Source: Planctomycetota bacterium
Lineage (GTDB): Bacteria; Planctomycetota; J058; JAJDCQ01
NCBI GenBank assembly: GCA_029260755.1
Contig: JAJDCQ010000194.1
Coordinates: 1-56,447, forward strand
Reading direction: 5' to 3'
Length of the DNA stretch: 56,447 nt
Position numbers and translations under genes: made by a program. Positions 23,086 to 32,178 of the stretch are shown here, one piece after another. Within the stretch, counting starts at the first letter, position 1, and every line of letters begins with the position of its first letter. The notes beneath the pieces were generated by a model. That model was given only the letters and a program-made list of their open reading frames with translations, was not told the origin of the DNA and did not search any database.

Positions 23086-25968
23086 ATGGATGCACCGGAC
23101 GATGTTCCTCCACCGATGATGGGGCCGCCCGCGAACGACCCCGCGCCAGCCGGGGCGCCCGCCCAGGCGCCCTCCCAGGCGACGCCCGGCACGCCCAGCC
23201 TTCGGGCCCGCGCAGCGTCGCGCTGGATCCTGCTCCTCGCCCCCCTCGCCCTCCTGCCGCTCATCCTGGCGATGACCTGGCGCGAGGAGGCCGACCCCGA
23301 CGTCCACTTCCACCTCGTCGCCGGCCAGCTCGCCCTCGAGCGTGGCGCCCCGATCGGCGAGAACCTCTTCACGCACCCCCACACCGGCCGCGCCTTCGTC
23401 AACCACGAGTGGCTCTTCCAGCTCGGCTTCGCGACGCTCCACCGCGTCTTCGGCGACGCGGCCGCCGGCCTCATCAAGGCGCTCTCGATCCTCGCCGCCG
23501 TCACGATCCTCGCCGGCCTCGGCGCGCGCGCCGGCGCGAGCTGGCGAGCGATCGGCTGGCTGCTGCTCCCGATCCTCCTCGTGGCGTCGGGACGCTTTCA
23601 CGCCCGCCCCGAGGTCGTCTCGATCGCGCTCCTCGCCCTCGCGATCCTCCTCATCGACGCGCTCGTGCGACCGCGCGCGACGCCGGTCGAAGGCGCCGCG
23701 GGCGACGGCGGCGCGAGCAACGACGGCGCCCGCGGGCACCGCGGGGCGATCGCCGGGCTGATCGCGCTTCAGATCGTCTGGACGAACGTCCATGGGTTCG
23801 CCTCGCTCCTCCCGGTGATCCTCCTCATCGTCGGGCTCGTCATCGGCGCGGCGAGCGTCCTCGCGCGCCGGCGCGCGGCCACCGACGAGACGCGCGCGCG
23901 CGCGTCCGAGGAGACCGGCGCGGCGAGGCGCGTCCTCCTCGTCGCCGGCGCCTGCCTCCTCGCGACCCTCTGCAACCCCGACGGGCCGCGCGGCGCCCTC
24001 GCGCCGTTCGAGCTCGCGCAGCGCGCGTTCGCGAGCGCGGAGACCGACGACGCCGAGGTGCCGGCCGTCGCCGTCGCGATCGGCGGGCCCGGCGCCGCCG
24101 CCGCGACGAAGCTGCGCCGCGAGGAGGCCGCGATCGCCGCAACCGGCCCCGAGTGGGGTCGCATCGCCGAGCTCGCATCGCCGCTCGAGGCGGCCCGCTA
24201 CGGGCACGCCGCCAGCCGCCTCCTCGCGCTCCTCGCCATCGGCGCCGCGGCCGCCGCGGTCGTCCTCGCGCGCCGCGGCCGCCTCCGCCCCCACGCGGTC
24301 GCCCTCGCGATCGCCGGCGCGCTCCTCGGCCTCAGCGCCCTCCGCAACGCCGCGTTCGCGGCGATCCTCCTCGCGCCGCTCCTCCTCGCCGCGGTCGGTC
24401 GCGACGACGGCGACCGCGACGGCGGCGCGAAGGACGACGCGGCGACGCCTCCCGGCGACGCGAGGCCGTCGCTCCGCCCGATCCTCGCCGCGATCGGGCT
24501 CGTCGTCGTCTCGGTCGTGCTCGCGCGCTCGTCGGTCGCCGCGCAGCTCGGCGCGAGCGCCTCGTTCCGGCTCGCCCCGTCGCTCGCGATCGGCGACGCC
24601 CTCGCCTACGAGCGCGCCGCCGCGTTCATCGAGCGGGAGCGACCCGACGGAGGGCTGTTCAACAACTTCGGCGCCGGGCACTGGCTCAGCCGGCGATTCG
24701 CCCCCGCGGGCGGGCCGCTTCCCTTCGTCTCGCCTCACGGCGATCTCTACCCGCCGGGGCATCTCTCCGAGTATCACGCCGTCGTCGACGGCCTCGTCCC
24801 CATCGACCGTGTCGTCGCGCGCCACGGCGTCGGCGTCGTCCTCCTCGACCACCGGATCGAGGTGAGCCACGCGCTGGTCGCCGACCTCGCGACGCGCGAG
24901 GACTGGGCGCTCGTCCACGTCGACGACCGGGCGCTCCTGTTCGTCCACACGACCGGCTCCGCGCGGAACGAGGCGATCGCCGCCGCGAGCCGGATCACGC
25001 CCGAGGCGCTCGCGGCCGAGCCGGCGCGCTGGTTCGACTGCGACGACGAGACGGCCGGCTACGGCCACGGCCTCCTCGACGCGCTCGCCTCGGCCTTCGT
25101 CCTGCCCGCCGCCACGCCGCGCCCGGTCGATCGAACGCACGCGGCGAATCTCCTCCTGCTCCTCGGAGAGGTCAAGGCGGCCCGCCGCGAGGCCGAGACG
25201 GCCCTGCGGGTCGCGCCCGACCACGTGCCGGCCCGCTTCATCCTCGGAAACGCCCTCCGGCGGCTCGGCCAGAGCGAGGCGGCGATCACCGAGCTCACCC
25301 GGGTGGCGGAGGCCTATCCCGGCGCCCTCGCCCCGCGCCTCAGCCTGGCGACGATCGAGATCGACCGCGCCGGCGCCGACGAACGGCGTCTGGAGATCGC
25401 CGAGCGATGGCTCGCCGAGGCGCGGTCGATCGCGCCCGACGACGCGGCCACGCGCCTCAACCAGATGGTGATCGCGGCGCGCCGCGGCGACGTCGATGCC
25501 TTCGACGCCCTCGAGGCGGAAGGCCCTCTTCCTCCACGACTTCGGGCGGTCGCTCGAGTCAACCGCGCCAAGCTCCTCGAGGGCCGGAACGACCTCGAGG
25601 GCGCCCGCGCCTCCTACCGCGAGGCGCTCGCCGTGCGGCCGGGCTACGCCGCCGCCCTCGTCCCGCTGGGCGACTTCGCCTACGCCGCCGGCGACCTCGC
25701 CGAGGCGGCCCGCCTCTACGGCGAGGCGATCGCGACCAATCCGAACCACGCCCAGGCCCACTACAACCTCGGCGTCGTCCGCTACGACCAGGAGCGCTGG
25801 GATGACGCGGTGCGTCTCTGGGAGGCGACCCTGCGGCTCCAGCCCGGCCATCCCCAGGCGCGCCGCTTCCTGACGAAGGCCCGGAAGCAGGCGCGCCTCG
25901 CCGAGACGCTCGACGGGCTGCCGGGAACGCCCATCCACCGGCCGCCGACGGGCGGAGACGGACGTTGA
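23086..25968 (+). CDS. Multi-pass membrane protein with C-terminal TPR repeats
   Basis: 960 residues. A Pro/Ala-rich cytoplasmic N-terminus is followed by about ten hydrophobic helices (first about 47-63). After the first helix comes an extracytoplasmic loop DPDVHFHLVAGQLALERGAP...HEWLFQLGFATLHRVFG, the pattern of large GT-C-like membrane proteins (D-x-H-x-H, then HEWLF). A periplasmic middle part (NNFGAGHWLSRRFAP, PFVSPHGDLY) follows. The C-terminal 260 residues are tetratricopeptide helices (ALRVAPDHVPARFILGNALR, AIATNPNHAQAHYNLGVVRY). A role in cell-surface glycan or protein modification is plausible but not shown. There is no obvious operon partner; the next gene has its own consensus promoter starting at this gene's stop. 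Confidence 0.78.
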   Translation: MDAPDDVPPPMMGPPANDPAPAGAPAQAPSQATPGTPSLRARAASRWILLLAPLALLPLILAMTWREEADPDVHFHLVAGQLALERGAPIGENLFTHPHTGRAFVNHEWLFQLGFATLHRVFGDAAAGLIKALSILAAVTILAGLGARAGASWRAIGWLLLPILLVASGRFHARPEVVSIALLALAILLIDALVRPRATPVEGAAGDGGASNDGARGHRGAIAGLIALQIVWTNVHGFASLLPVILLIVGLVIGAASVLARRRAATDETRARASEETGAARRVLLVAGACLLATLCNPDGPRGALAPFELAQRAFASAETDDAEVPAVAVAIGGPGAAAATKLRREEAAIAATGPEWGRIAELASPLEAARYGHAASRLLALLAIGAAAAAVVLARRGRLRPHAVALAIAGALLGLSALRNAAFAAILLAPLLLAAVGRDDGDRDGGAKDDAATPPGDARPSLRPILAAIGLVVVSVVLARSSVAAQLGASASFRLAPSLAIGDALAYERAAAFIERERPDGGLFNNFGAGHWLSRRFAPAGGPLPFVSPHGDLYPPGHLSEYHAVVDGLVPIDRVVARHGVGVVLLDHRIEVSHALVADLATREDWALVHVDDRALLFVHTTGSARNEAIAAASRITPEALAAEPARWFDCDDETAGYGHGLLDALASAFVLPAATPRPVDRTHAANLLLLLGEVKAARREAETALRVAPDHVPARFILGNALRRLGQSEAAITELTRVAEAYPGALAPRLSLATIEIDRAGADERRLEIAERWLAEARSIAPDDAATRLNQMVIAARRGDVDAFDALEAEGPLPPRLRAVARVNRAKLLEGRNDLEGARASYREALAVRPGYAAALVPLGDFAYAAGDLAEAARLYGEAIATNPNHAQAHYNLGVVRYDQERWDDAVRLWEATLRLQPGHPQARRFLTKARKQARLAETLDGLPGTPIHRPPTGGDGR

Positions 25969-25992
25969 CACCGGGAGGGGCCCGGCTATAAT
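25965..25992 (+). promoter_or_regulatory. Perfect-consensus sigma70 promoter
   Basis: TTGACA (25965-25970), 16 nt, TATAAT (25987-25992). Both hexamers are exact matches in 70 % GC DNA. The leader to the ATG at 26283 is about 285 nt with no open frame or riboswitch I can name. It should drive the ExeA-like gene and the RD/RG gene, possibly on into rplM-rpsI. Confidence 0.75.
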
Positions 25993-26282
25993 CTCCCACG
26001 CTCCAGGATCTCGAGAGCGAGACCCGGAGCCAACTTGTGATCACTTTGCATTGGATCGCCCCCGTCAACGGTGACGACCGCGAGTAAGCGCGGCGACCGA
26101 AATCGACGCCAGCGGGCAGTTTGGAATCGCAACTCCGAGGCATACGGAAGCTTCGCCGCACCCCCCGCCCGCCTGGCGACGACTGACGCGGCACACCCAA
26201 CAACGGACGACGTCGACCCCGCGCGCGTGCCTCTCCGACGAGGCCGCGCTCGCTGCGAGGCGGCGCCGTCGGAAGGTCGAGG

Positions 26283-27095
26283 ATGTACGAGCGCTACTGG
26301 AAGCTGCGCGGCAAGCCGTTCGAGAACGATCTCGACACGGGATTCATCTTCTACGGAGCGGAGATGAAGGAGGGCCTCGTTCGCGCCCTCTACTCCGTCA
26401 GCAGCGGCAAGAGCCTGATGCTGCTGACCGGCGAAGCCGGCTGCGGGAAGACGTTCCTCTGCCAGGCCCTCGCTCGCGAGCTCGCGAGCAAGAGTCACCT
26501 GGTGGCGATGGTCGTCAACCCCGCCGATGACCCGCTCGAGCTGCTCCGGCAGATCGCGCACCAGCTCGGCATCTCGCCGGTGCCGCGGGCCCGGACCGAG
26601 ATCCTCGCCGAGATCCACGACGCCCTCGCCGACGCCTCGAGCTCCGGCGCGCGCGCGGTCGTGATCGTCGACAACGCCGAGACGATCGAGAACGATCGCG
26701 TCCTCGAGGAGGTCCGGCTGCTGCTCGACCTCGAGAGCGATGGCCGCACCCTCGCGACCGTCGTCCTCGTCGGCCAGCCGCGGCTGCGCCACTCGCTCCG
26801 GCGGGTGCCCAGCCTCCTGGCGCGCGTGAACGTGCAGTTCCACATCCCGGCCCTCGGGCTCGACGAGGCGTGCGCCTACATCAGCCACCGCCTCTCGCAG
26901 GTCAACGGAAACGGGCGGATCTTCGCGGAGCGGGCGCTCCACGAGGTCTACCGGGCGAGCCGCGGCGTTCCGCGGATGATCAACAACATCTGCGACCTCG
27001 CCCTCCTCCTCGGGATGAGCGGTCGCCGTGGTCAGGTCGACCAGGCGACGGTCTCCGAGGCGAAGGAAGAGTTCCGCGAGCTCGGCGTCAACTAG
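26283..27095 (+). CDS. ExeA/MshM-like AAA ATPase
   Basis: 270 residues. The opening MYERYWKLRGKPFEND is typical of ExeA-type ATPases. Walker A is GEAGCGKT (50-57) and Walker B is AVVIVDNAE (about 125-133). Sensor-like VGQPRL and the lid helices ending SRGVPRMINNICD follow. It lacks the peptidoglycan-binding tail of long ExeA proteins. Family members assemble type II secretion or type IV pilus machines, or act as regulators. No pilus gene is in the window, so the partner is unknown. The next gene begins 11 nt after its stop, so they form one transcript. Confidence 0.85.
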   Translation: MYERYWKLRGKPFENDLDTGFIFYGAEMKEGLVRALYSVSSGKSLMLLTGEAGCGKTFLCQALARELASKSHLVAMVVNPADDPLELLRQIAHQLGISPVPRARTEILAEIHDALADASSSGARAVVIVDNAETIENDRVLEEVRLLLDLESDGRTLATVVLVGQPRLRHSLRRVPSLLARVNVQFHIPALGLDEACAYISHRLSQVNGNGRIFAERALHEVYRASRGVPRMINNICDLALLLGMSGRRGQVDQATVSEAKEEFRELGVN

Positions 27096-27106
27096 GGAGC
27101 CTGGAC

Positions 27107-28627
27107 GTGCGGTTCACCGAGATCATGAAGCAGGCCGAGCGCGGCGGACCCCGAGGTCGGGGCCGGCGCGGCGGCGGAAGCCAGACGCTCGAGGACACGA
27201 TGCGCTGGCTGGCCGGTCGGCCCGAGGCCGCGCCCGTCGCGGTCGAGGACGCGCCCGAGGCTCGCCCCGGTCCGCGCCGCGGCCGAGGCGGCGACGACGA
27301 CGACGGCACGACGAGCGAGCGGACGACCGTCCTCCTCGATCGCCCGAGCCGGACCGGCGGCCGCGTCGAGAAGCGCGAGCGCCCGACCCGTCGCGAGACG
27401 CCGCTGCGCGACCGCGACGATGCCGCGGTCGCCGATCGCGACGACGAGGCCGAGGTCCGGACTCGCGACGACGAGGGTCGGAGCCGCGGCCGGGGCCGCG
27501 ACCGTGACGACGACGGTCGAAGCCGGGGCCGAGGCCGCGGGCGGGGCCGAGATCGGGATCGCAGCCGCGACCGCGACCGCGACCGGGACCGCGATACGAC
27601 CGAGCGCGACAACGACCGGGACCGCGACGCCGAGGGCGAGCGGGATCGCGACGGCGAGCGCGAGCGCGGCCGGAGCCGGAGCCGCGGGCGGGACCGCGAC
27701 CGCGATGGCGACCGCGATCGAGGCCGGGGCCGCGGACGCGGCGGCCGGGATCGGGATCGGGATCGGGATCGCGATCGCAGCGGGCGCCGGTCGAGCAGCA
27801 GCCGCGGAAAGCCCTTCCGTGAGCGCGTGCCGTCGTCGATCTCGCCGACCGAGACCGAGGAGATCGAGATCGAGCCGGCCGGTCAGGACGACGAGCCGCT
27901 CCTCGATCGCGATGTCGTCGAGGGCATCCAGCCGTTCGCCGACGTGATCGAGCAGGGGCTCCGCAAGCACAGCAACGTCCCGCACCGCAGGCGCACCGCC
28001 GGCGAGACGCGAGGCGAGGCCAACGCGCTCGCCTACTACGACGCCGAGAAGGGCGACGAGCCCGCCGACGCGGACGCCGCGTCGGCCGCCGACGCCGCCG
28101 ACCAGGGCGACACCGACGAGGACGGCGCGCCGCGCCGGCGCCGGCGAGGCCGCCGCGGCGGCCGCGGGCGCGGCGAGCGCACCGAGGAGGCGCCGGCGGA
28201 GGCCGCCGCCGAGGCCGAGACGGAAGAGGAAGAGGTCGACGAGGGCCTCGGCTTCCTCGACGGTCTGTTCGGCGAGGACGAGGCCGTCACCGAGCCCGAG
28301 TCCACCGAGGTCATCGAGGTCGGCACCGGCGGCACCGATGAGGAGGAGGTCGACGACGGCGCTCCCCTCGCGCCCCCGCCGCCCGCCGACGAGGACGAGG
28401 ACGAGGCGGACGCGGACGGGTTCACCGCGCTGATCGCTGGCGACGACGCGGCCGCGACGGAGACGCCGCCGGCCGAGGAGGCCGCGGCGGACGAAGACGA
28501 GGCGCCGAAGAAGCGCGCGCCGCGGGCCCGCCGCACGATCCGCAAGAAGCGCGCGACGAAGGCGAAGGCGACCAACGACGAGGGCGAAGGCGCGGATGCC
28601 GACGCCGAGAACGAAGACGAAGAGTAG
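27107..28627 (+). CDS. Intrinsically disordered RD/RG-repeat protein
   Basis: 506 residues from GTG 27107, with AGGGAG 8-9 nt upstream. Residues about 130-230 are almost only Arg, Asp and Gly (runs of RD and RGRG), resembling the RD/RS and RGG tracts of RNA-binding proteins. Two more compact pieces are visible: LEDTMRWLAGRP near the start and LLDRDVVEGIQPFADVIEQGLRKHSNV in the middle. A short basic patch RRRRRGRRGGRGRG, a long acidic Asp/Glu/Ala region and a basic KKRAPRARRTIRKKRATKAK tail follow. No enzyme domain is seen. Its position between an ATPase gene and rplM-rpsI suggests an RNA or ribosome related role, perhaps as a condensate scaffold. This is inference; the reading frame is supported by its spacing to both neighbours. 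Confidence 0.7.
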   Translation: MRFTEIMKQAERGGPRGRGRRGGGSQTLEDTMRWLAGRPEAAPVAVEDAPEARPGPRRGRGGDDDDGTTSERTTVLLDRPSRTGGRVEKRERPTRRETPLRDRDDAAVADRDDEAEVRTRDDEGRSRGRGRDRDDDGRSRGRGRGRGRDRDRSRDRDRDRDRDTTERDNDRDRDAEGERDRDGERERGRSRSRGRDRDRDGDRDRGRGRGRGGRDRDRDRDRDRSGRRSSSSRGKPFRERVPSSISPTETEEIEIEPAGQDDEPLLDRDVVEGIQPFADVIEQGLRKHSNVPHRRRTAGETRGEANALAYYDAEKGDEPADADAASAADAADQGDTDEDGAPRRRRRGRRGGRGRGERTEEAPAEAAAEAETEEEEVDEGLGFLDGLFGEDEAVTEPESTEVIEVGTGGTDEEEVDDGAPLAPPPPADEDEDEADADGFTALIAGDDAAATETPPAEEAAADEDEAPKKRAPRARRTIRKKRATKAKATNDEGEGADADAENEDEE

Positions 28628-28687
28628 CGAGTCACCCGAAACCAGATGAGATCGGCTCTCGGGACCGAGAGCGAACGGAGCAGTCCG

Positions 28688-29140
28688 ATGGAGCGCACCA
28701 AGACCTACTCCCCGAAGGCCCGCGAGGTGGAGCGAAAGTGGTGGGTCGTCGACGCGGCCGCCAGCGAGCTCACCCTCGGGCGGATGGCGGCGAAGATCAG
28801 CCGCGTCCTCCAGGGGAAGCACAAGCCGACCTACGCCCCGCACCTCGACGACGGCGACTTCATCGTCATCGTCAACGCGGAGCAGGTGAAGGTGACCGGC
28901 AAGAAGGCGGCCGACAAGGTCTACCCGTACAACACCGGCTGGCCGAGCGGCCTCCGGCACCGGAAGTTCGCGGATGTCCGCGAGAAGAAGCCGGGCGACA
29001 TCATCAAGCTGGCGGTCAAGCGCATGCTGCCCAAGAACTGCCTCGCGCGGGACATGCTCAAGAAGCTCAAGACGTACCGGGGCCCCGAGCATCCGCACGC
29101 GGCGCAGCAGCCCCAGCCGCTCGACCTGACCAAGATCTAG
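28688..29140 (+). CDS. rplM: Ribosomal protein uL13
   Basis: 150 residues from ATG 28688 (GGAG about 8 nt upstream). Family motifs are KTYSPKAREVERKWWVVDA, LGRMAAKISRVLQGKHKP, GDFIVIVNAEQVKVTGKK and RMLPKNCLARDMLKKLKTY. It is a large-subunit assembly protein that binds 23S rRNA. The C-terminus has a short Pro/Gln extension. It is followed by rpsI 41 nt later, the conserved bacterial pair. Confidence 0.96.
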   Translation: MERTKTYSPKAREVERKWWVVDAAASELTLGRMAAKISRVLQGKHKPTYAPHLDDGDFIVIVNAEQVKVTGKKAADKVYPYNTGWPSGLRHRKFADVREKKPGDIIKLAVKRMLPKNCLARDMLKKLKTYRGPEHPHAAQQPQPLDLTKI

Positions 29141-29181
29141 ATAGAACACACCGGACGCATTAGAAAGCGAAGGACGGACCC

Positions 29182-29826
29182 GTGACGGAAGGCACCACCC
29201 CGACTCCGGAGACGCCGGAGACTCCGAACACCGACGCCCCGGCCGAGACGCCCGCCGAGACGCCGGCGACGCCCGCCGAGACGCCCGCGGCGGCGACGCC
29301 CGCGCCGGACGCCGAGGCCCCCGCGACCGAGACGCCGGCCGCCGAGACGGCTGCGCCCGAGGCCCCCGCGGCCGACGCCGCGGCCGCCCCGGCGACGCCG
29401 GAGCCCGCGACGGAGACCCCGGCCGCGCCGATCGACCCGACCCAGTGGGTCTGGGGCCTCGGCCGTCGGAAGTCCTCGATCGCCCGCGTCCGAGTCCGCA
29501 AGGGCAGCGGAACGGTGACCGTGAACAAGCGGCCGTTCGAGACCTACTTCCCGCGCAACCAGGACCAGCGCGAGGCGCTCGCCCCGATGCGCGCGGCGAA
29601 GGCCGAGCAGACCTTCGACGTCCACATCAACGTCAAGGGCGGCGGCCACGCCGGCCAGGCGGGAGCGGTGCGGATGGGCCTCGCCCGCGCGCTCGTCGGG
29701 ATCGAGCCGAGCTACGAGAAGAAGCTCCGCGACGAGAACCACCTCACCCGCGACGCACGGGTGAAGGAGCGCAAGAAGTACGGCCGCAAGGGCGCCCGCG
29801 CCCGGTTCCAGTTCTCGAAGCGTTAA
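29182..29826 (+). CDS. rpsI: Ribosomal protein uS9 with an 86-residue low-complexity N-terminal extension
   Basis: 214 residues from GTG 29182, against about 130 for ordinary uS9. The core starts near residue 88 with WVWGLGRRKSSIARVRV. It continues with KGGGHAGQAGAVRMGLARAL and ends RARFQFSKR, the invariant basic tail that reaches the decoding site. Residues 1-86 are a Thr/Pro/Ala/Glu repeat (AETPAETPATPAETP), acidic and disordered. Such extensions occur in some lineages; its function here is unknown. The downstream hairpin at 29870 probably ends the transcript. Confidence 0.95.
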   Translation: MTEGTTPTPETPETPNTDAPAETPAETPATPAETPAAATPAPDAEAPATETPAAETAAPEAPAADAAAAPATPEPATETPAAPIDPTQWVWGLGRRKSSIARVRVRKGSGTVTVNKRPFETYFPRNQDQREALAPMRAAKAEQTFDVHINVKGGGHAGQAGAVRMGLARALVGIEPSYEKKLRDENHLTRDARVKERKKYGRKGARARFQFSKR

Positions 29827-29869
29827 ACCCGCTGGCGGAAGTCAGCCGCAAGCAACCGAGAGCACGCCC

Positions 29870-29904
29870 GGACGCCGGAGCGGCGAGAGCCGCCACCGGC
29901 GTCC
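29870..29904 (+). terminator. Hairpin after rpsI
   Basis: GGACGCCGG (29870-29878) pairs with CCGGCGTCC (29896-29904), with an inner GCGGC/GCCGC stem and a GAGA tetraloop. No U-run follows, so it may be a rho-assisted end or a stability element. Confidence 0.45.
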
Positions 29905-29939
29905 GTCGCTGTACGGACGCCCGCCCTCGAGGGGCCAGA

Positions 29940-30130
29940 AATCTCACGCAGAGCCGCAGAGCATCTCCACCGACACTCCGTCCCGAGTCAGATTCGTCGT
30001 TTCTGGAACGATGGAATCTCACGCAAAGGCGCAAAGGCGCAAAGGGGCGTTGCTCGGGCCGAGATTCGGATCCGGCAAGGCCCCTTTGCGCCTTTGCGCC
30101 TTTGCGTGAGCTAGATTCGTGCCTGGAACA
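29940..30130. repeat. Inverted repeat, CACGCAAAGGCGCAAAGG family
   Basis: Perfect 31-nt arms at 30018-30048 and 30080-30110 are made of GGCGCAAAG 9-nt steps and bounded by CTCACG/CGTGAG. Outside the arms lie TCTGGAACGATGG and CCTGGAACAG, the same module found beside the ATCCGCG copies, and an older CTCACGCAGAG fragment at 29943. The 310-nt gap 29827-30136 otherwise holds only the rpsI hairpin. Confidence 0.85.
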
Positions 30131-30136
30131 GACGGG

Positions 30137-31390
30137 CTACCCGCGCCGCAGGATCGTCACCACCGCCGTCCGGTCATCCCCGCCCATGTTCGCGGTCAAA
30201 CCCACGGCCGGGCGCTCGGGGAGCTGGTAGTCGCCGCACTCGCCCCTCATCTGCCGCGTCACCTCGAGGATCTGCTTCACCCCCGTCGCGCCGACCGGAT
30301 GGCCGAACGACATCAGGCCGCCGCCGGTGTTCACGGGGATGCGCCCGCCGAGCTCGGTGGCGCCCTCGCGGATGATCTTCGCGGCGCCGCCCCGCTCGGC
30401 GAAGCCGACCGCCTCGTACATGAGCACCTCGGCGATCGAGAAGCAGTCGTGGACCTCGGCGACGCGGACGTCCTCGGGCCCGACGCCCGCCGACTCGTAC
30501 GCGCTCTTCGCCGCGGCGGCCGACGTCGACATGGCGAGCATGTCGGCGGGGTCGCCCTCGAGCGGGGCCGCGGCGTGGCCGTAGGCGAGGAGCTCGACGG
30601 CGTCGGCGGGGCTCTTGCCGAGCTTCTTCAGGCCTTCCTCGGACGCGAGGACGATGGCGCTTCCGCCATCCGACACCTGGCTGCAGTCGGCCATCCGGAG
30701 GTGGGGCTGGAGCTCGGGGTTGCCGAGGAAGCGGGGCGAGTCGGCCATCGTCGCCGGGTCGAGCTTCACCGCGTGCATGTGGGCGAGCGGGTTCTTGTTG
30801 CCGTTCGCGTAAGCCTTGAGGATCACCCGGTCGAGGTCAGCCTCCGTCAGATCCGTCTCCGCCTTCACCCGCGCCGCGCGCCGGGCGAAGAGGGCGGGGA
30901 AGGTGAACTCGTCGATCGCGCGCTGGGTGGCGAAGTGGGCCGCGCTCGCGAGGTACTCCGCGCCCTGACGCGCCGAGACGGTCGTCTGCATCTCGGCGCC
31001 GACGACGAGGCAGAGATCGGCGCCCGCCCCGATCGCGTCGAGGGCACAGACGGTCGCGAGCCCGCCCGACGCGCACGCGCCTTCGACCCGCATGATCGGC
31101 TTGAGGGCGAGGCCGGGCGCCGCGCCCGCCAGCAGCGCGCCGAGGTGCGCCTGCCCGGTGAAGAGCTCGCCGACGTGGTTGCCGACGTAGGCCTTGTCGA
31201 TCGCCGACCCGTCGTCGGCGCCGGTCGCCTCGAGGGCGCCGCGCGCGGCCGTGAAGAGGTGCTCCTGGAGGGTCGGGTTCTCGCGCTTGCCGAAGTCGGG
31301 GTGCTTCTTCCAGACGAAGTCGGGGTGATGCTTGCCGATGAACGGGCTGTGGGCGCCGCCGACGACGAAGGTCCTGCGCGCGAGCTTCAT
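30137..31390 (-). CDS. Thiolase (acetyl-CoA acetyltransferase, SCP2-like subgroup)
   Basis: 417 residues. The acyl-accepting Cys is C106 in VEGACASGG. The HDCF motif (H314) replaces the NEAF of biosynthetic thiolases and is typical of SCP2-type thiolases. The second catalytic His is H364 in GHPVGATG. It should catalyse thiolytic cleavage or condensation of acyl-CoA. Exact chain length is not readable. GGGAGAG precedes the ATG at 31390. A strong hairpin (31426-31456) sits upstream, between this gene and the membrane protein at 31507. Confidence 0.9.
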   Translation of the reverse strand: MKLARRTFVVGGAHSPFIGKHHPDFVWKKHPDFGKRENPTLQEHLFTAARGALEATGADDGSAIDKAYVGNHVGELFTGQAHLGALLAGAAPGLALKPIMRVEGACASGGLATVCALDAIGAGADLCLVVGAEMQTTVSARQGAEYLASAAHFATQRAIDEFTFPALFARRAARVKAETDLTEADLDRVILKAYANGNKNPLAHMHAVKLDPATMADSPRFLGNPELQPHLRMADCSQVSDGGSAIVLASEEGLKKLGKSPADAVELLAYGHAAAPLEGDPADMLAMSTSAAAAKSAYESAGVGPEDVRVAEVHDCFSIAEVLMYEAVGFAERGGAAKIIREGATELGGRIPVNTGGGLMSFGHPVGATGVKQILEVTRQMRGECGDYQLPERPAVGLTANMGGDDRTAVVTILRRG

Positions 31391-31425
31391 GCGATCTCTC
31401 CCAGATGGCGACCGGTGAACGCGAG

Positions 31426-31456
31426 CGCGCCGCCAGTCGGTGAGGCTGGCGGCGCG
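31426..31456 (-). terminator. Perfect hairpin between membrane protein gene and thiolase
   Basis: CGCGCCGCCAG and CTGGCGGCGCG form an 11-bp stem with a 9-nt loop. On the minus strand it follows the stop at 31507 by about 50 nt and precedes the thiolase ATG by 36 nt. It may terminate the first gene or lie in the leader of the second. Confidence 0.45.
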
Positions 31457-31506
31457 AGAGGAGAAGAGTAGAAGGCGGCGCGGGCGGCGTCAAGAAAGCG
31501 CCGCGG

Positions 31507-32178
31507 TCAGAGCGGCATCCCGCCGCCATACCAGAAGCGCGCCTGCCGCGGCTGCTGGACCCGGTGCTTCCGGCGCTTGCTCGCCGGGACCTTCCGGCTC
31601 TCACCGGCGGCCCGGCGCTCGAGCCGGCGTCGGAGGAGCTCGCGGTTCCGCTCGAGGCGGCGCGCGCGGTCCTCGTCGAGATCGACGTCGAGCCGGGCCG
31701 TCGCCCAGTGCTCGATCGCGATCGGAAGCGCCGTGGCGGCGAAGAGCATGATCGTCAGCGGCGTGACCGCGCGCGGCCCGAGCTGGCTGAACGCGACGAG
31801 GATCGTCCCGCCGAGCGCGAGCGCCAGGGCGGGCCAGACGTTCGCCCACGACGAGACGCTGTCGTAGCCTTCGACGCGTCGACGCGACGCGAAGACCGCC
31901 GCGCTGAGCACGAAGCTCACGGGAGCGACGAGGATCAGGACGTTCCGCACGGTGCACAGCAGCGGCCAGGCGAGGGGCTCGGCCTTCGGGCCGAAGCGGA
32001 GAGCCCAGCCCCAGCCGGTGAGGATCGGAGCCCAGAGGAGGGCGATCGCTCCGCCGCGGAGGGCGGCCCGGCAGAGAACGGAGAGGAGGGATGAGGAACG
32101 ACGACCGGTGGGCGTGGAGGTGGAGGTGGAGGTGGAGGTGGAGGTGGAGGTCGTGTGGGTCGCGTCGGTGGTGCTCAT
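31507..32178 (-). CDS. Four-helix membrane protein of unknown function
   Basis: 223 residues. The N-terminus is a Ser/Thr repeat (encoded by a CACCTC-type hexamer repeat near 32112-32150). It is followed by hydrophobic stretches at about 38-58, 72-94, 110-130 and 138-155, and then a highly basic C-terminal cytoplasmic tail (RARRLERNRELLRRRLERR...ASKRRKHR). I do not recognise the family. The hexamer repeat could vary in length by whole codons. An alternative start downstream of the repeat cannot be excluded. Confidence 0.6.
   Translation of the reverse strand: MSTTDATHTTSTSTSTSTSTSTPTGRRSSSLLSVLCRAALRGGAIALLWAPILTGWGWALRFGPKAEPLAWPLLCTVRNVLILVAPVSFVLSAAVFASRRRVEGYDSVSSWANVWPALALALGGTILVAFSQLGPRAVTPLTIMLFAATALPIAIEHWATARLDVDLDEDRARRLERNRELLRRRLERRAAGESRKVPASKRRKHRVQQPRQARFWYGGGMPL

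Noticed and set aside
23891..23904. A (CG)7 run that could form Z-DNA
   Set aside because: It lies inside the TPR membrane protein reading frame and is expected from Ala/Arg codons at this GC content.
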